A stretch of DNA of 64,000 nt, taken from positions 372,001-436,000 of the forward strand of contig NZ_ONZI01000003.1 of the NCBI RefSeq assembly GCF_900312995.1. The letters run 5' to 3'. Numbering within the stretch: the stretch's first letter is position 1; the number at the start of each line of letters is the position of its first letter. Position numbers and translations under genes: made by a program. Origin of the DNA: Kushneria phyllosphaerae. Lineage in GTDB: Bacteria; Pseudomonadota; Gammaproteobacteria; Pseudomonadales; Halomonadaceae. Under the pieces are notes generated by a model. It saw nothing but the letters and a program-made list of their open reading frames with translations. It made no database searches and had not been told where the DNA came from. Positions 18,734 through 26,816 of this stretch are shown here, piece after piece.

Positions 18734-19492
18734 TCACGATGCGCCGGGGCGCAGCACGGGCGGATGCTCGGAGAGTTCAAGGTCGCTGGCCGTACGCGCC
18801 AGCACATGCTCGGTGGCCTTGCGGGCCGTGTCGGGCTGGCGCATGCGAATGGCTTCCAGCACCCGGCGATGGCGCTCCAGGCTGTCATCAAGCCGATCGA
18901 CCCGATGATGAGAGCGTTGAATTAGTGCGACGATCGAGGGACGCAGCAAAATGCCCATCTGGCGCCAGACCAGATTGTGACTGGCACAATAGATGGCGTC
19001 ATGAAAGGCAATGTCGTAATCGATATGGGCGCTGCGCTGATCGGGGTCGTGGGCGGTATCGCACATGCCGTTGAAGGCGCTTTCGATCTGCGCCAGATCG
19101 CGCGCCGTTGCCGAGCGTGCTGCCAGCTCACTGACGTAGGGTTCGGCTGCCAGACGAAAGGCAAACACCTCATTGACCAGCTGAGGATGCGGGGTATCCA
19201 GTCCGGAAAGCCAGACACTCATGTTGGGGTCGAGCAGATGCCACTCCGAGATGTTACGTACCACGGTCCCACGTCCGGCGGTACGCTCAATGAGACCGCA
19301 GGCACTCAGGGTGGCCAGAGCATTGCGGACCCGGTTGCGGCTGGCGCCAAAGTGCTGACAAAGATCCAGCTCACGGGGAACAATATCGCTGCAGGCCCAC
19401 TGACCCGACAGGATGGTATGGGCCAGCACCTCGGCCAGCGTGCTGACATCGGCATTGGCCGCTGCGTAGGGCAAGGGAAGTATGTCGGCCAC
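18734..19492 (-). CDS. GntR-family regulator, FadR subfamily (FCD domain)
   Basis: A 252-residue repressor-like protein. The N-terminal winged helix-turn-helix is plain (ELDLCQHFGASRNRVRNALATLSACGLIERTAGRGTVV), followed by an all-helical FCD ligand domain with the metal-binding pattern D...H in DIAFHDAIY and later His residues. The GTG at 19492 is preferred to a TTG four codons upstream because GGAGG overlaps the latter and lies 5 bases before the GTG. It precedes the GH42 gene and probably responds to a sugar acid or galactoside-derived effector; that is inference. Confidence 0.9.
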   Translation of the reverse strand: MADILPLPYAAANADVSTLAEVLAHTILSGQWACSDIVPRELDLCQHFGASRNRVRNALATLSACGLIERTAGRGTVVRNISEWHLLDPNMSVWLSGLDTPHPQLVNEVFAFRLAAEPYVSELAARSATARDLAQIESAFNGMCDTAHDPDQRSAHIDYDIAFHDAIYCASHNLVWRQMGILLRPSIVALIQRSHHRVDRLDDSLERHRRVLEAIRMRQPDTARKATEHVLARTASDLELSEHPPVLRPGAS

Positions 19493-19501
19493 AGGCGCCT
19501 C

Positions 19502-19539
19502 CAAATATCAGATGTAAATATAATAATGTCTGATATTTG
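19502..19539 (-). promoter_or_regulatory. Palindromic operator over the gntR promoter
   Basis: CAAATATCAGA (19502-19512) and TCTGATATTTG (19529-19539) are perfect 11-base inverted arms separated by 16 bases. The arms lie in the promoter spacer and just downstream of the -10 box, so a bound dimer would block the polymerase. This fits autorepression. Confidence 0.75.
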
Positions 19540-19545
19540 ACTCAA
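19517..19545 (-). promoter_or_regulatory. Sigma-70 promoter of the gntR gene
   Basis: On the minus strand TTGAGT (19540-19545), a 17-base spacer, then TATATT (19517-19522), placed about 25 bases before the start codon. Confidence 0.65.
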
Positions 19546-19630
19546 TGCCGAGTGCGTGCCGAGAAGGTAGACATTGGTCGAGCGCGGCTCTTTTATTCAG
19601 ACTGCATGAAGCGCGATACCAAGGGACATG

Positions 19631-19656
19631 AAAGGCCCCGGCGTGCCGGGGCCTTT
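19631..19656 (-). terminator. Intrinsic terminator of thiC
   Basis: AAAGGCCCCGGC / GCCGGGGCCTTT, 12-base stem, just past the thiC stop on the minus strand. The sequence is nearly the same as the terminator at 14607. Confidence 0.85.
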
Positions 19657-19668
19657 GGCGTTTACGGG

Positions 19669-21642
<1,974 letters not shown>

Positions 21643-21716
21643 TCAGGCGGCGCACAGCGTAGGCAGGAAGGGGCGGTATGACGGAGCGCCAGGGTGGCGG
21701 CATGGACCCTTCGCTT

Positions 21717-21825
21717 GAATCCCTACGCCGGTATTAGCCGGATCAGGTTCATCGGGATCCACCGTGGTATCGCACCGCGACACAAGGTGATCTCAGCCGG
21801 TTCCACCGGCACCCCGTCAAGCAGC
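21717..21825 (-). ncRNA. TPP riboswitch (THI element) controlling thiC
   Basis: Read on the minus strand, the conserved blocks occur in order: GACGGGGTGCC, CCGGCTGAGATCACC, then GAACCTGATCCGGCTAATACC and GGCGTAGGGA. This is the standard thiamine-pyrophosphate aptamer, ending about 100 bases before the thiC start, which leaves room for an expression platform. Confidence 0.95.
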
Positions 21826-22001
21826 AATGGCCAGGCCATTACCGGGTCAGTCTGTTCTGTTCGGCGCCGGACGGTCAAGCCCTGTACGGCGTCTTGCCTG
21901 TTGGTGGGAAAGCGCGACCGGTAAACGCTACGGGCGTTGAGTACGACCAAAAGTGCCCATATCGCCTAAAGATTGCTCCAACAGATGGCGATAGAGAAAA
22001 A

Positions 22002-22214
22002 ATGGTCGGGTTCAATGCATGGCTCTGCGTGGCTGCTGGCGCGTGCCTTTTCATCGCCGGATGTTCCAGAAACTGCTCCACTTCAACTTTGCATAATGGT
22101 GGGGTGCTGCATGCCATGAATGCGAAAGAAAAATCGAATCCAGTAGCAGCAGGTTTTATCGGTGCGCAGGCTATAGCGTTTTACCCGCAAGATGGCCCGG
22201 ACCCTATCCATTAG
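22002..22214 (+). CDS. Possible small lipoprotein, 70 aa
   Basis: The ORF starts MVGFNAWLCVAAGACLFIAGC, a hydrophobic signal segment ending in a lipobox-like IAGC at Cys21, then a short polar body. There is no convincing ribosome site (only GAGAAAAA), and the composition is intermediate between the chromosome and the AT-rich cassettes. It may belong to the first cassette or be left-over DNA. No family recognised. Confidence 0.35.
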   Translation: MVGFNAWLCVAAGACLFIAGCSRNCSTSTLHNGGVLHAMNAKEKSNPVAAGFIGAQAIAFYPQDGPDPIH

Positions 22215-22417
22215 TTTTATGGGGTATCCTTTTGGTTTAATTTTTATATGTACTTATATAAAGTCTTATTAAGAACGAAAAATCATGCCGGCACGCGAAT
22301 TCTGGATAAGCAGCCAACATTTGCTTTGCCAGTAATAGAATTAATGAGGTAGATTTGATCAGAGCGGCTAGATAATAACTGTTAACTAGTATTCGAAGTC
22401 CGACACTTGAGAAAACT

Positions 22418-23389
22418 ATGGCAAGAAAACTAATTATTACAGGGAATGGTTTGGGAATGGCTCTAAACCCCAAAGAATTCTCTCTAACTACTGCTCTAGC
22501 AAGTGTATGGGAAGAAAGTCATATTCTTTCGGGAGAGGACAAGTCTCTGATTGGTCAATGTATTGGTCATTGGTCTTCTCCTCGTGGAGAAGATGAGTTA
22601 GATAAACTACATTTATCAGTAACTTCATGTGACTTGTTGGAAAGCATTGCTGACACTGAAAAAAATATACATTGGCTATCTGAGGTTGGTAGAAAGTTTC
22701 CTTTAGCAACGAGAAACTATATACATAAAGTGGCCAGTTATTTTCATAATGTCGATGAGTCATTGCCGGATTTTTTCATTGATCCACTGGTGGATTTTAT
22801 TAAAGAAACAAAATCACATGTGGCGACATTAAATTATGATGCGTTACTTTATGAAAATTTTATAAACAACAATATTGTCAAGGGATATAGCGGTGCTCTT
22901 GTTGATGGTATGTTAGATCGCGGATTTTCTGAAGATGCCTTAGAGCGTAGGTATGGCAATGATTTTGGATATTATATGCATCTTCATGGATCACCGCTAT
23001 TTTATGATGACGATGGTGTAACAAGAAAGCTATCTCGATACTATCTAAACATTAATCAGCAAGACTTTGGTCGTCATATCGTACTAACCCATGTAAAGCA
23101 CAAAGTTTCAGTTATCAATGGTTCAGATTTGCTAGCAGCATATTGGAGACATTTAAGTTTCTGTTTGGCTGAGTCGGAAGAGATAATCCTAATAGGGTAT
23201 TCAGGGTTAGATGCACATCTGAATAGACTCGTAAAGCCATATGCTAACGGTAAGAGTGTAAAAGTCGTTGAATGGTCTGGAGTGGATACTCGTGAAAATA
23301 GAGAAAGGTTTTGGCGAAACCAAATCTCTGATAATGTTTCTCTTATTCACCTTGAATCTATTCTTTATTTTAATCAATGGCAAGGTTAA
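22418..23389 (+). CDS. SIR2-like domain protein in gene cassette 1
   Basis: A 323-residue protein from very AT-rich DNA. SIR2-like features appear in order: a nucleotide-binding start (LIITGNGLGMAL, residues 5-16), TLNYDALLYE with the expected catalytic Asn139, the catalytic-type His in YMHLHGSP (188-190), and LIGYSGLDAHL (258-268). The middle is helical. SIR2 domains of this kind are used in several bacterial defence systems (Thoeris, DSR and others) as NAD+-degrading effectors; activity here is inferred from the motifs. No signal peptide or membrane segment. The stop TAA overlaps the start of attC1, the usual cassette design. The ribosome site is weak (GAGAAAAC). Confidence 0.75.
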   Translation: MARKLIITGNGLGMALNPKEFSLTTALASVWEESHILSGEDKSLIGQCIGHWSSPRGEDELDKLHLSVTSCDLLESIADTEKNIHWLSEVGRKFPLATRNYIHKVASYFHNVDESLPDFFIDPLVDFIKETKSHVATLNYDALLYENFINNNIVKGYSGALVDGMLDRGFSEDALERRYGNDFGYYMHLHGSPLFYDDDGVTRKLSRYYLNINQQDFGRHIVLTHVKHKVSVINGSDLLAAYWRHLSFCLAESEEIILIGYSGLDAHLNRLVKPYANGKSVKVVEWSGVDTRENRERFWRNQISDNVSLIHLESILYFNQWQG

Positions 23390-23455
23390 CAAGCGCATGT
23401 TGTCGGACTGGTTTTCCGCTACGCTCCAAACCAGCCGAAAATGCGAGCGTTATGC
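23384..23455 (+). other. attC site 1 (72 bases)
   Basis: Begins GGTTAAC at the stop of the SIR2-like gene and ends GCGTTATGC (R' box GTTATGC at 23449). TCGGACTGG pairs with CCAGCCGA leaving one unpaired A, the extrahelical base that sets integrase strand choice, and GCGCAT pairs with the outer ATGCG. The loop carries CCGCTACGCTCC, a common attC tip. Confidence 0.85.
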
Positions 23456-23469
23456 TGCTATGAGGAAAC

Positions 23470-23946
23470 ATGTTGAGATTTGACCAAGGCAATGCTCGAT
23501 TTAACTGTAGAAGTGTTGCTGTGATCATTTATGACGAGCATGTGTTGCTGCACCGTCTCGTTGGAGATTCGTTTTGGGCTCTGCCAGGAGGTAAGGTGGA
23601 ATTTTTCGAAAATTCTGACGCAACATTGAGTCGAGAATTGCTTGAAGAGTTAGGTGTTAAGTCAGATGTAAAGCGTCACCTTTGGTTCGTTGAAAACTTC
23701 TTCGAGTATTCCAATAGAAAAGTCCACGAAATAGCCAACTACTTCTTGGTTGAGTTGATCGAACCTTCTCAACTGTCTTTGAATCAAGTGTTTCGTGGTA
23801 TAGAAGCTGATGTAGACTTAGAGTTTAAATGGTTCCCATTGAGCGAAATACCCGGAATTGATTTGAAGCCCGATTTTCTCCGGACAGGTTTGTCTGATTT
23901 ACCTGTAGAAACTAAGTACATCAAAGTGTCTGAAATCGCTGCATAA
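23470..23946 (+). CDS. NUDIX hydrolase in gene cassette 2
   Basis: A 158-residue NUDIX protein with a perfect Nudix box (GGKVEFFENSDATLSRELLEELGV region: G, Glu at +6, RE, LLEELG). Strands before it (SVAVIIYDEHVLLHRL, FWALPGG) match the fold. Substrate cannot be deduced; NUDIX enzymes cleave nucleoside diphosphates linked to X, including ADP-ribose, NADH and dNTPs. GAGG lies 5 bases before the ATG. AT-rich and on the same strand as its cassette neighbours; the stop overlaps attC2. Its position next to a SIR2-like gene may be accidental, because cassettes shuffle. Confidence 0.88.
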   Translation: MLRFDQGNARFNCRSVAVIIYDEHVLLHRLVGDSFWALPGGKVEFFENSDATLSRELLEELGVKSDVKRHLWFVENFFEYSNRKVHEIANYFLVELIEPSQLSLNQVFRGIEADVDLEFKWFPLSEIPGIDLKPDFLRTGLSDLPVETKYIKVSEIAA

Positions 23947-24066
23947 CAAACTGTTCAAGAGTGATTCGCAACGCGTGACATTTTTGCTATGCGTTGGTTT
24001 TAGTGTTTAAGGTGGTATTCGGTAACTTTTGTATTGCGCTGCTCACACCTTAACAGGGCGTTACAC
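23941..24066 (+). other. attC site 2 (126 bases, Vibrio-repeat type)
   Basis: Starts GCATAACAAACTGTTCAAGAG and ends CAGGGCGTTACAC (R' box GTTACAC at 24060). Length and wording (TAACAAAC, TTCAAGAG, CAACGCGTG, GGGCGTTA) are those of the long attC repeats of Vibrio superintegrons. The outer arms (GTTCAAGAGTGA and its counterpart near TCACACCTTAACAGG) are complementary over much of their length. Confidence 0.9.
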
Positions 24067-24079
24067 GAAAAAGGATTAT

Positions 24080-25258
24080 ATGAAACAGCAAAAAGAGTCA
24101 CTTCGCTTACTCGAAGAGGCATTAAAAGAACTGGAGTCTCCTAAAGGCTCGGTGCTTTCAGCTATCCAAAAGATATCAAGGGCTGCTGTGGTTATGGACG
24201 ATACAGAGCTCCATGTTTGGTGCCTAATCCAATTAGGGGAGCAAAAGTATACGGCTGCGCTAAGAAGGTTCTTAGATGCCCTTGTGGTACGGCAGGAAGA
24301 TGACTCTGAAGAGGTCAAAGATGAGCTTTCGAAATATAGAAAAGAAATTGACGATCTCGGCCTTAAACCTGGCATTCACTATTCAAGCGAAGAGCTAACG
24401 GTTAAATATCCAGAAAGCGGTGGTGGTTATTCGAACATCGGGTTTGTTGAAGAAAGGTATGCTGATTTAGTAAGAACAAAGAAAGGGAATGATGGAACCT
24501 ATTATAAAAACAATCTAAATAGTCATATTAACTATGTTCGAAAAAAGTCTCATGAGCTGGCTTCAAATCTGTTCAATCAATTAAAATTCTCGGGCACTAT
24601 AAGTAATTGCTTTGAGCTTCTTAAAAATGAGGTTGACGATAAGTTGATCGATTTGGATTCGGTCTTGACTGAGCAGCTAATGCTAGCTTTCAAATCTGTT
24701 TCATCCTCAAAGGAAGAGGAATGGTCGCAAGCTCTAACGACATGCAGAAGAATCCTTGAGGGGCTTGCAGACCAGCTATATCCAGCATCAGACCAAAAGA
24801 TAAATGGAAGGGTTTTAGGTCAAAGCCAATATGTGAATAGAATATGGGCTTTTATGGATGCATCAATTGAATCTGACAGCAATAAAGCCCTAGCAAAAAC
24901 TCATATTGACTTTTTGGGTTCTTGGCTAGAGAAAATAAACAAGTTGGCCAATAAAGGCGTTCACGCTGAGCTGGGGCAACTTGAAGCCACGAAAGCGGTG
25001 TTTCACACGTATTTGGTAATGGCCGATATTTTAGAACATTTAGGTGATGAAGCTGGAGATGAGGGAAAGCCGAATATCAATACTGCAACCATTGACGAGA
25101 TTGAAGCTTTGCTGTCAGTAAGTAGGAACGTAGCCAAAGAGATATTTAAACACAGAATTAAGGAGGGTTTCTTGGATCTTGATTCCCTATCTAAAATTAA
25201 TGGTGTCGGTCCAAAAACGCTTAAAAAAGCGGAAGAAGAGTTTGTCATTGATGGGTAG
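24080..25258 (+). CDS. AbiTii-like / helix-hairpin-helix protein in gene cassette 3
   Basis: A 392-residue protein. The first 55 residues (LRLLEEALKELES...SAIQKISRAAVVMDDTELHVWCLIQLG) resemble the AbiTii N-terminal domain found in abortive-infection proteins. A helical middle (about 200-320; CRRILEGLADQLYP, ANKGVHAELGQLEA) is of unknown fold and ends with a lone KGVH motif. Residues 330-392 are a ComEA-like pair of helix-hairpin-helix motifs (NINTATIDEIEALLSVSRNVAKEI and LSKINGVGPKTLKKA), which bind DNA non-specifically. AAGGA precedes the ATG at 24080, just inside the cassette. An anti-phage effector that senses DNA is the leading inference; I could not confirm the AbiTii match. Confidence 0.75.
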   Translation: MKQQKESLRLLEEALKELESPKGSVLSAIQKISRAAVVMDDTELHVWCLIQLGEQKYTAALRRFLDALVVRQEDDSEEVKDELSKYRKEIDDLGLKPGIHYSSEELTVKYPESGGGYSNIGFVEERYADLVRTKKGNDGTYYKNNLNSHINYVRKKSHELASNLFNQLKFSGTISNCFELLKNEVDDKLIDLDSVLTEQLMLAFKSVSSSKEEEWSQALTTCRRILEGLADQLYPASDQKINGRVLGQSQYVNRIWAFMDASIESDSNKALAKTHIDFLGSWLEKINKLANKGVHAELGQLEATKAVFHTYLVMADILEHLGDEAGDEGKPNINTATIDEIEALLSVSRNVAKEIFKHRIKEGFLDLDSLSKINGVGPKTLKKAEEEFVIDG

Positions 25259-25273
25259 GAATCCAAGGTTCTC

Positions 25274-25341
25274 GTGTAACAAGGGGTTCAAGCCGACCGG
25301 TACTCCGCTGCGCTCCGTCCCGGCGGCTTAGCCCAGGCGTT
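25274..25341 (+). other. attC site 3, left part (interrupted)
   Basis: GTGTAACAAGGGG starts 15 bases past the CDS; AAGCCGACCGG pairs with CCGGCGGCTT leaving one unpaired A, and the loop has CCGCTGCGCTCC as in attC1. It would end GGCGTTAGGT, but the box is split after GTT by an insertion; the rest (AGGT) is at 25744-25747. Confidence 0.85.
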
Positions 25342-25740
25342 GAGGCTGTAGAAAAACCCCGCTGATGGCCAGGTTTTGTTAGGATCGAGGAAACAGACGA
25401 GGAGTGGTCAGCATGCCGCGCTTCAAGGCTTACAACTACGATCAGAACGCCATGGTGGTGATCAACTACCAGGATCAGCTCCAGCCAGGTACTTTTGAAC
25501 ACGCCGTGCACTACCTGATTGAGCACAAGCTCGACCTATCCGTTTTCCATCCCAGGTACCGCAACGATGCGACCGGTCGGCTGGCCTATGATCCGGCTAT
25601 CCTGCTCAAGATTATCCTGTTTGCTTACTCAAAAGGCATCACCTCCAGCAGTGAGGTGTAGTGGTGCTGTGATACCAACATAAATGAATAAGGACCACCG
25701 GCAGTGGAAAAGGCTCGAAATCTGGTTTTTCTACAGCCTC
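25342..25740 (+). mobile_element. Internally deleted insertion sequence (IS1182-like), 399 bases
   Basis: Perfect 17-base terminal inverted repeats, GAGGCTGTAGAAAAACC (25342-25358) and GGTTTTTCTACAGCCTC (25724-25740), are flanked by a GTT direct repeat (25339-25341 and 25741-25743). Inside are the first 82 codons of an IS1182-type transposase and a short right-hand segment; the catalytic core is absent. It is non-autonomous, but both ends are intact and a full copy elsewhere could still move it. Confidence 0.85.
25413..25661 (+). pseudogene. Truncated IS1182-family transposase
   Basis: Eighty-two codons read MPRFKAYNYDQNAMVVINYQ, LQPGTFEHAVHYLIEHKLDLSVFHPRY and AILLKIILFAYSKGITSSSEV, then a stop. 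This is the N-terminal region of IS1182-type transposases, which normally continue with SR.IE and several hundred residues including the DDE core. GAGGAG precedes the start. The break at EV is the left edge of the internal deletion. Confidence 0.85.
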
Positions 25741-25747
25741 GTTAGGT

Positions 25748-25972
25748 ATTAAGAATTGAATAGCCATGCTCCAACCCTCGCTATCTATAGTCTCCAGCCT
25801 TCTCGAAACCTGACAAACGACACTATCCAAAGCCCTAGCAATTCGATCTGGCATTGCGCACCGGCATCTCGCCACCGCCGAGCAAGTCTTGCATGACTGT
25901 CGCCACATACCTATCTATCGCCAGGGACTCCAGTAACCGCCTCACCTTCGCCCCTGCCGTTGATAGGGCTAC
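25748..25972. other. 225-base stretch without a supported gene
   Basis: Between the cassette array and tenA. The minus strand has a short coding-like run (KVRRLLESLAIDRYVATVMQ) followed by stops, perhaps a decayed gene, but it matches nothing I recognise. No attC, promoter or terminator was convincing. Confidence 0.4.
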
Positions 25973-26638
25973 TCAGCCCGCCGCATCCATCCCCATCTGC
26001 CAGAACGCCGCTTCCAGACGCGTCGCATCCCGAAAGGTCGTGGTCAGCTGCTCAAAACGGGCAGAAGAGACGTCAGCGAGACGTTCGTCCAGCCACGCGC
26101 GTTCCAAACGCGCGGCCTGCTGATACTCGTCGTCGCGGTACATGTCGATCCATGCCTGGTAGGGGTTGTCCACGGTGACGGTCTGCGGCCGTGCGCCGAT
26201 CCAGTCGGCAATCTCGGCGTAGCCGATCAGACACGGCGCCATCGCCACGTGTAAATCCAGAAAATCACCCCGATGGCCGCAGTCCAGCACAAAGCGGGTG
26301 TAGGCCAGCGTTTCCTGCGCTTCGGGTAGATTCTGAAGCTGCTCTTGATCAATGCCCCATGCCCGGCAGTAGTCCACGTGCAGGCCCATTTCGGTATCGA
26401 CAATGGTCTTTAAATTGTCCAGGGAATGGCGAAGCTCACTCATGTCGCGGCTTTTATAGACCGCCAGCCCCCAGGCGCGGGCAAAGTGAATTAAAAACAG
26501 GTAGTCCTGCTGCAGGTAGTGGCGAAAGGCAGGCGCGGGCAGCGTCGCCTCGCTGATGCCGGCCACGAAGGGATGCTGGATATAGGCCTGCCACTGGTCG
26601 AGGCAGGCATTTTTGAGCGTGTCGAAATTCTGGGACAT
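25973..26638 (-). CDS. tenA: Thiaminase II / aminopyrimidine aminohydrolase TenA
   Basis: A 221-residue all-helical TenA enzyme that salvages aminopyrimidines from degraded thiamine to give the HMP precursor. Catalytic Cys136 (VAMAPCLIGY) and Glu209 (RLEAAFWQMG) are present, as are LQQDYLFLIHFARAW and the DxE active-site segment (IVDTEMGLHVDYC). GGAG lies 6 bases before the ATG. It shares strand and pathway with thiC, 4.4 kb away across the cassette array, suggesting the two were once closer. Confidence 0.95.
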   Translation of the reverse strand: MSQNFDTLKNACLDQWQAYIQHPFVAGISEATLPAPAFRHYLQQDYLFLIHFARAWGLAVYKSRDMSELRHSLDNLKTIVDTEMGLHVDYCRAWGIDQEQLQNLPEAQETLAYTRFVLDCGHRGDFLDLHVAMAPCLIGYAEIADWIGARPQTVTVDNPYQAWIDMYRDDEYQQAARLERAWLDERLADVSSARFEQLTTTFRDATRLEAAFWQMGMDAAG

Positions 26639-26816
26639 GTCGGGCTCCGCATTGTCGCTGGTTCATGGCGCTCAGAGTAAACCATTGCCCGGTGTGCCGG
26701 ACACGTTATGGCAGGCATGCAATGCCATGAGATTGGCTGAGACGTCTTATAATATGAGGCTTAACGATTCACCCTCTGACGCTGTCGTCTGTTGTCAGGG
26801 GCTACAGGGAGGCAAT

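Larger units (their letters stand above)
21936..25747 (+). mobile_element. Integron gene-cassette cluster without integrase (CALIN)
   Basis: Three AT-rich genes in the same orientation, each followed within a few bases by an attC site (23384, 23941, 25274), form a cassette array placed between the thiamine genes thiC and tenA. Codon use and base composition differ sharply from the GC-rich flanks. No tyrosine recombinase gene is present in the window. The right end is the GTTAGGT box at 25741. The left end is not certain; a GTTRRRY-like GTTGAGT at 21936 near the composition change is used as a provisional edge. Confidence 0.8.

Noticed and set aside
22215..22417. Search for a fourth attC before the SIR2-like gene
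   Set aside because: No paired arms flanking a GTTRRRY box were found; GTTAACT at 22380 lacks a partner.
25639..25908. 89-codon minus-strand frame across the IS right end and beyond
   Set aside because: It runs through the IS terminal repeat and the split attC box, so it is a junction artefact.
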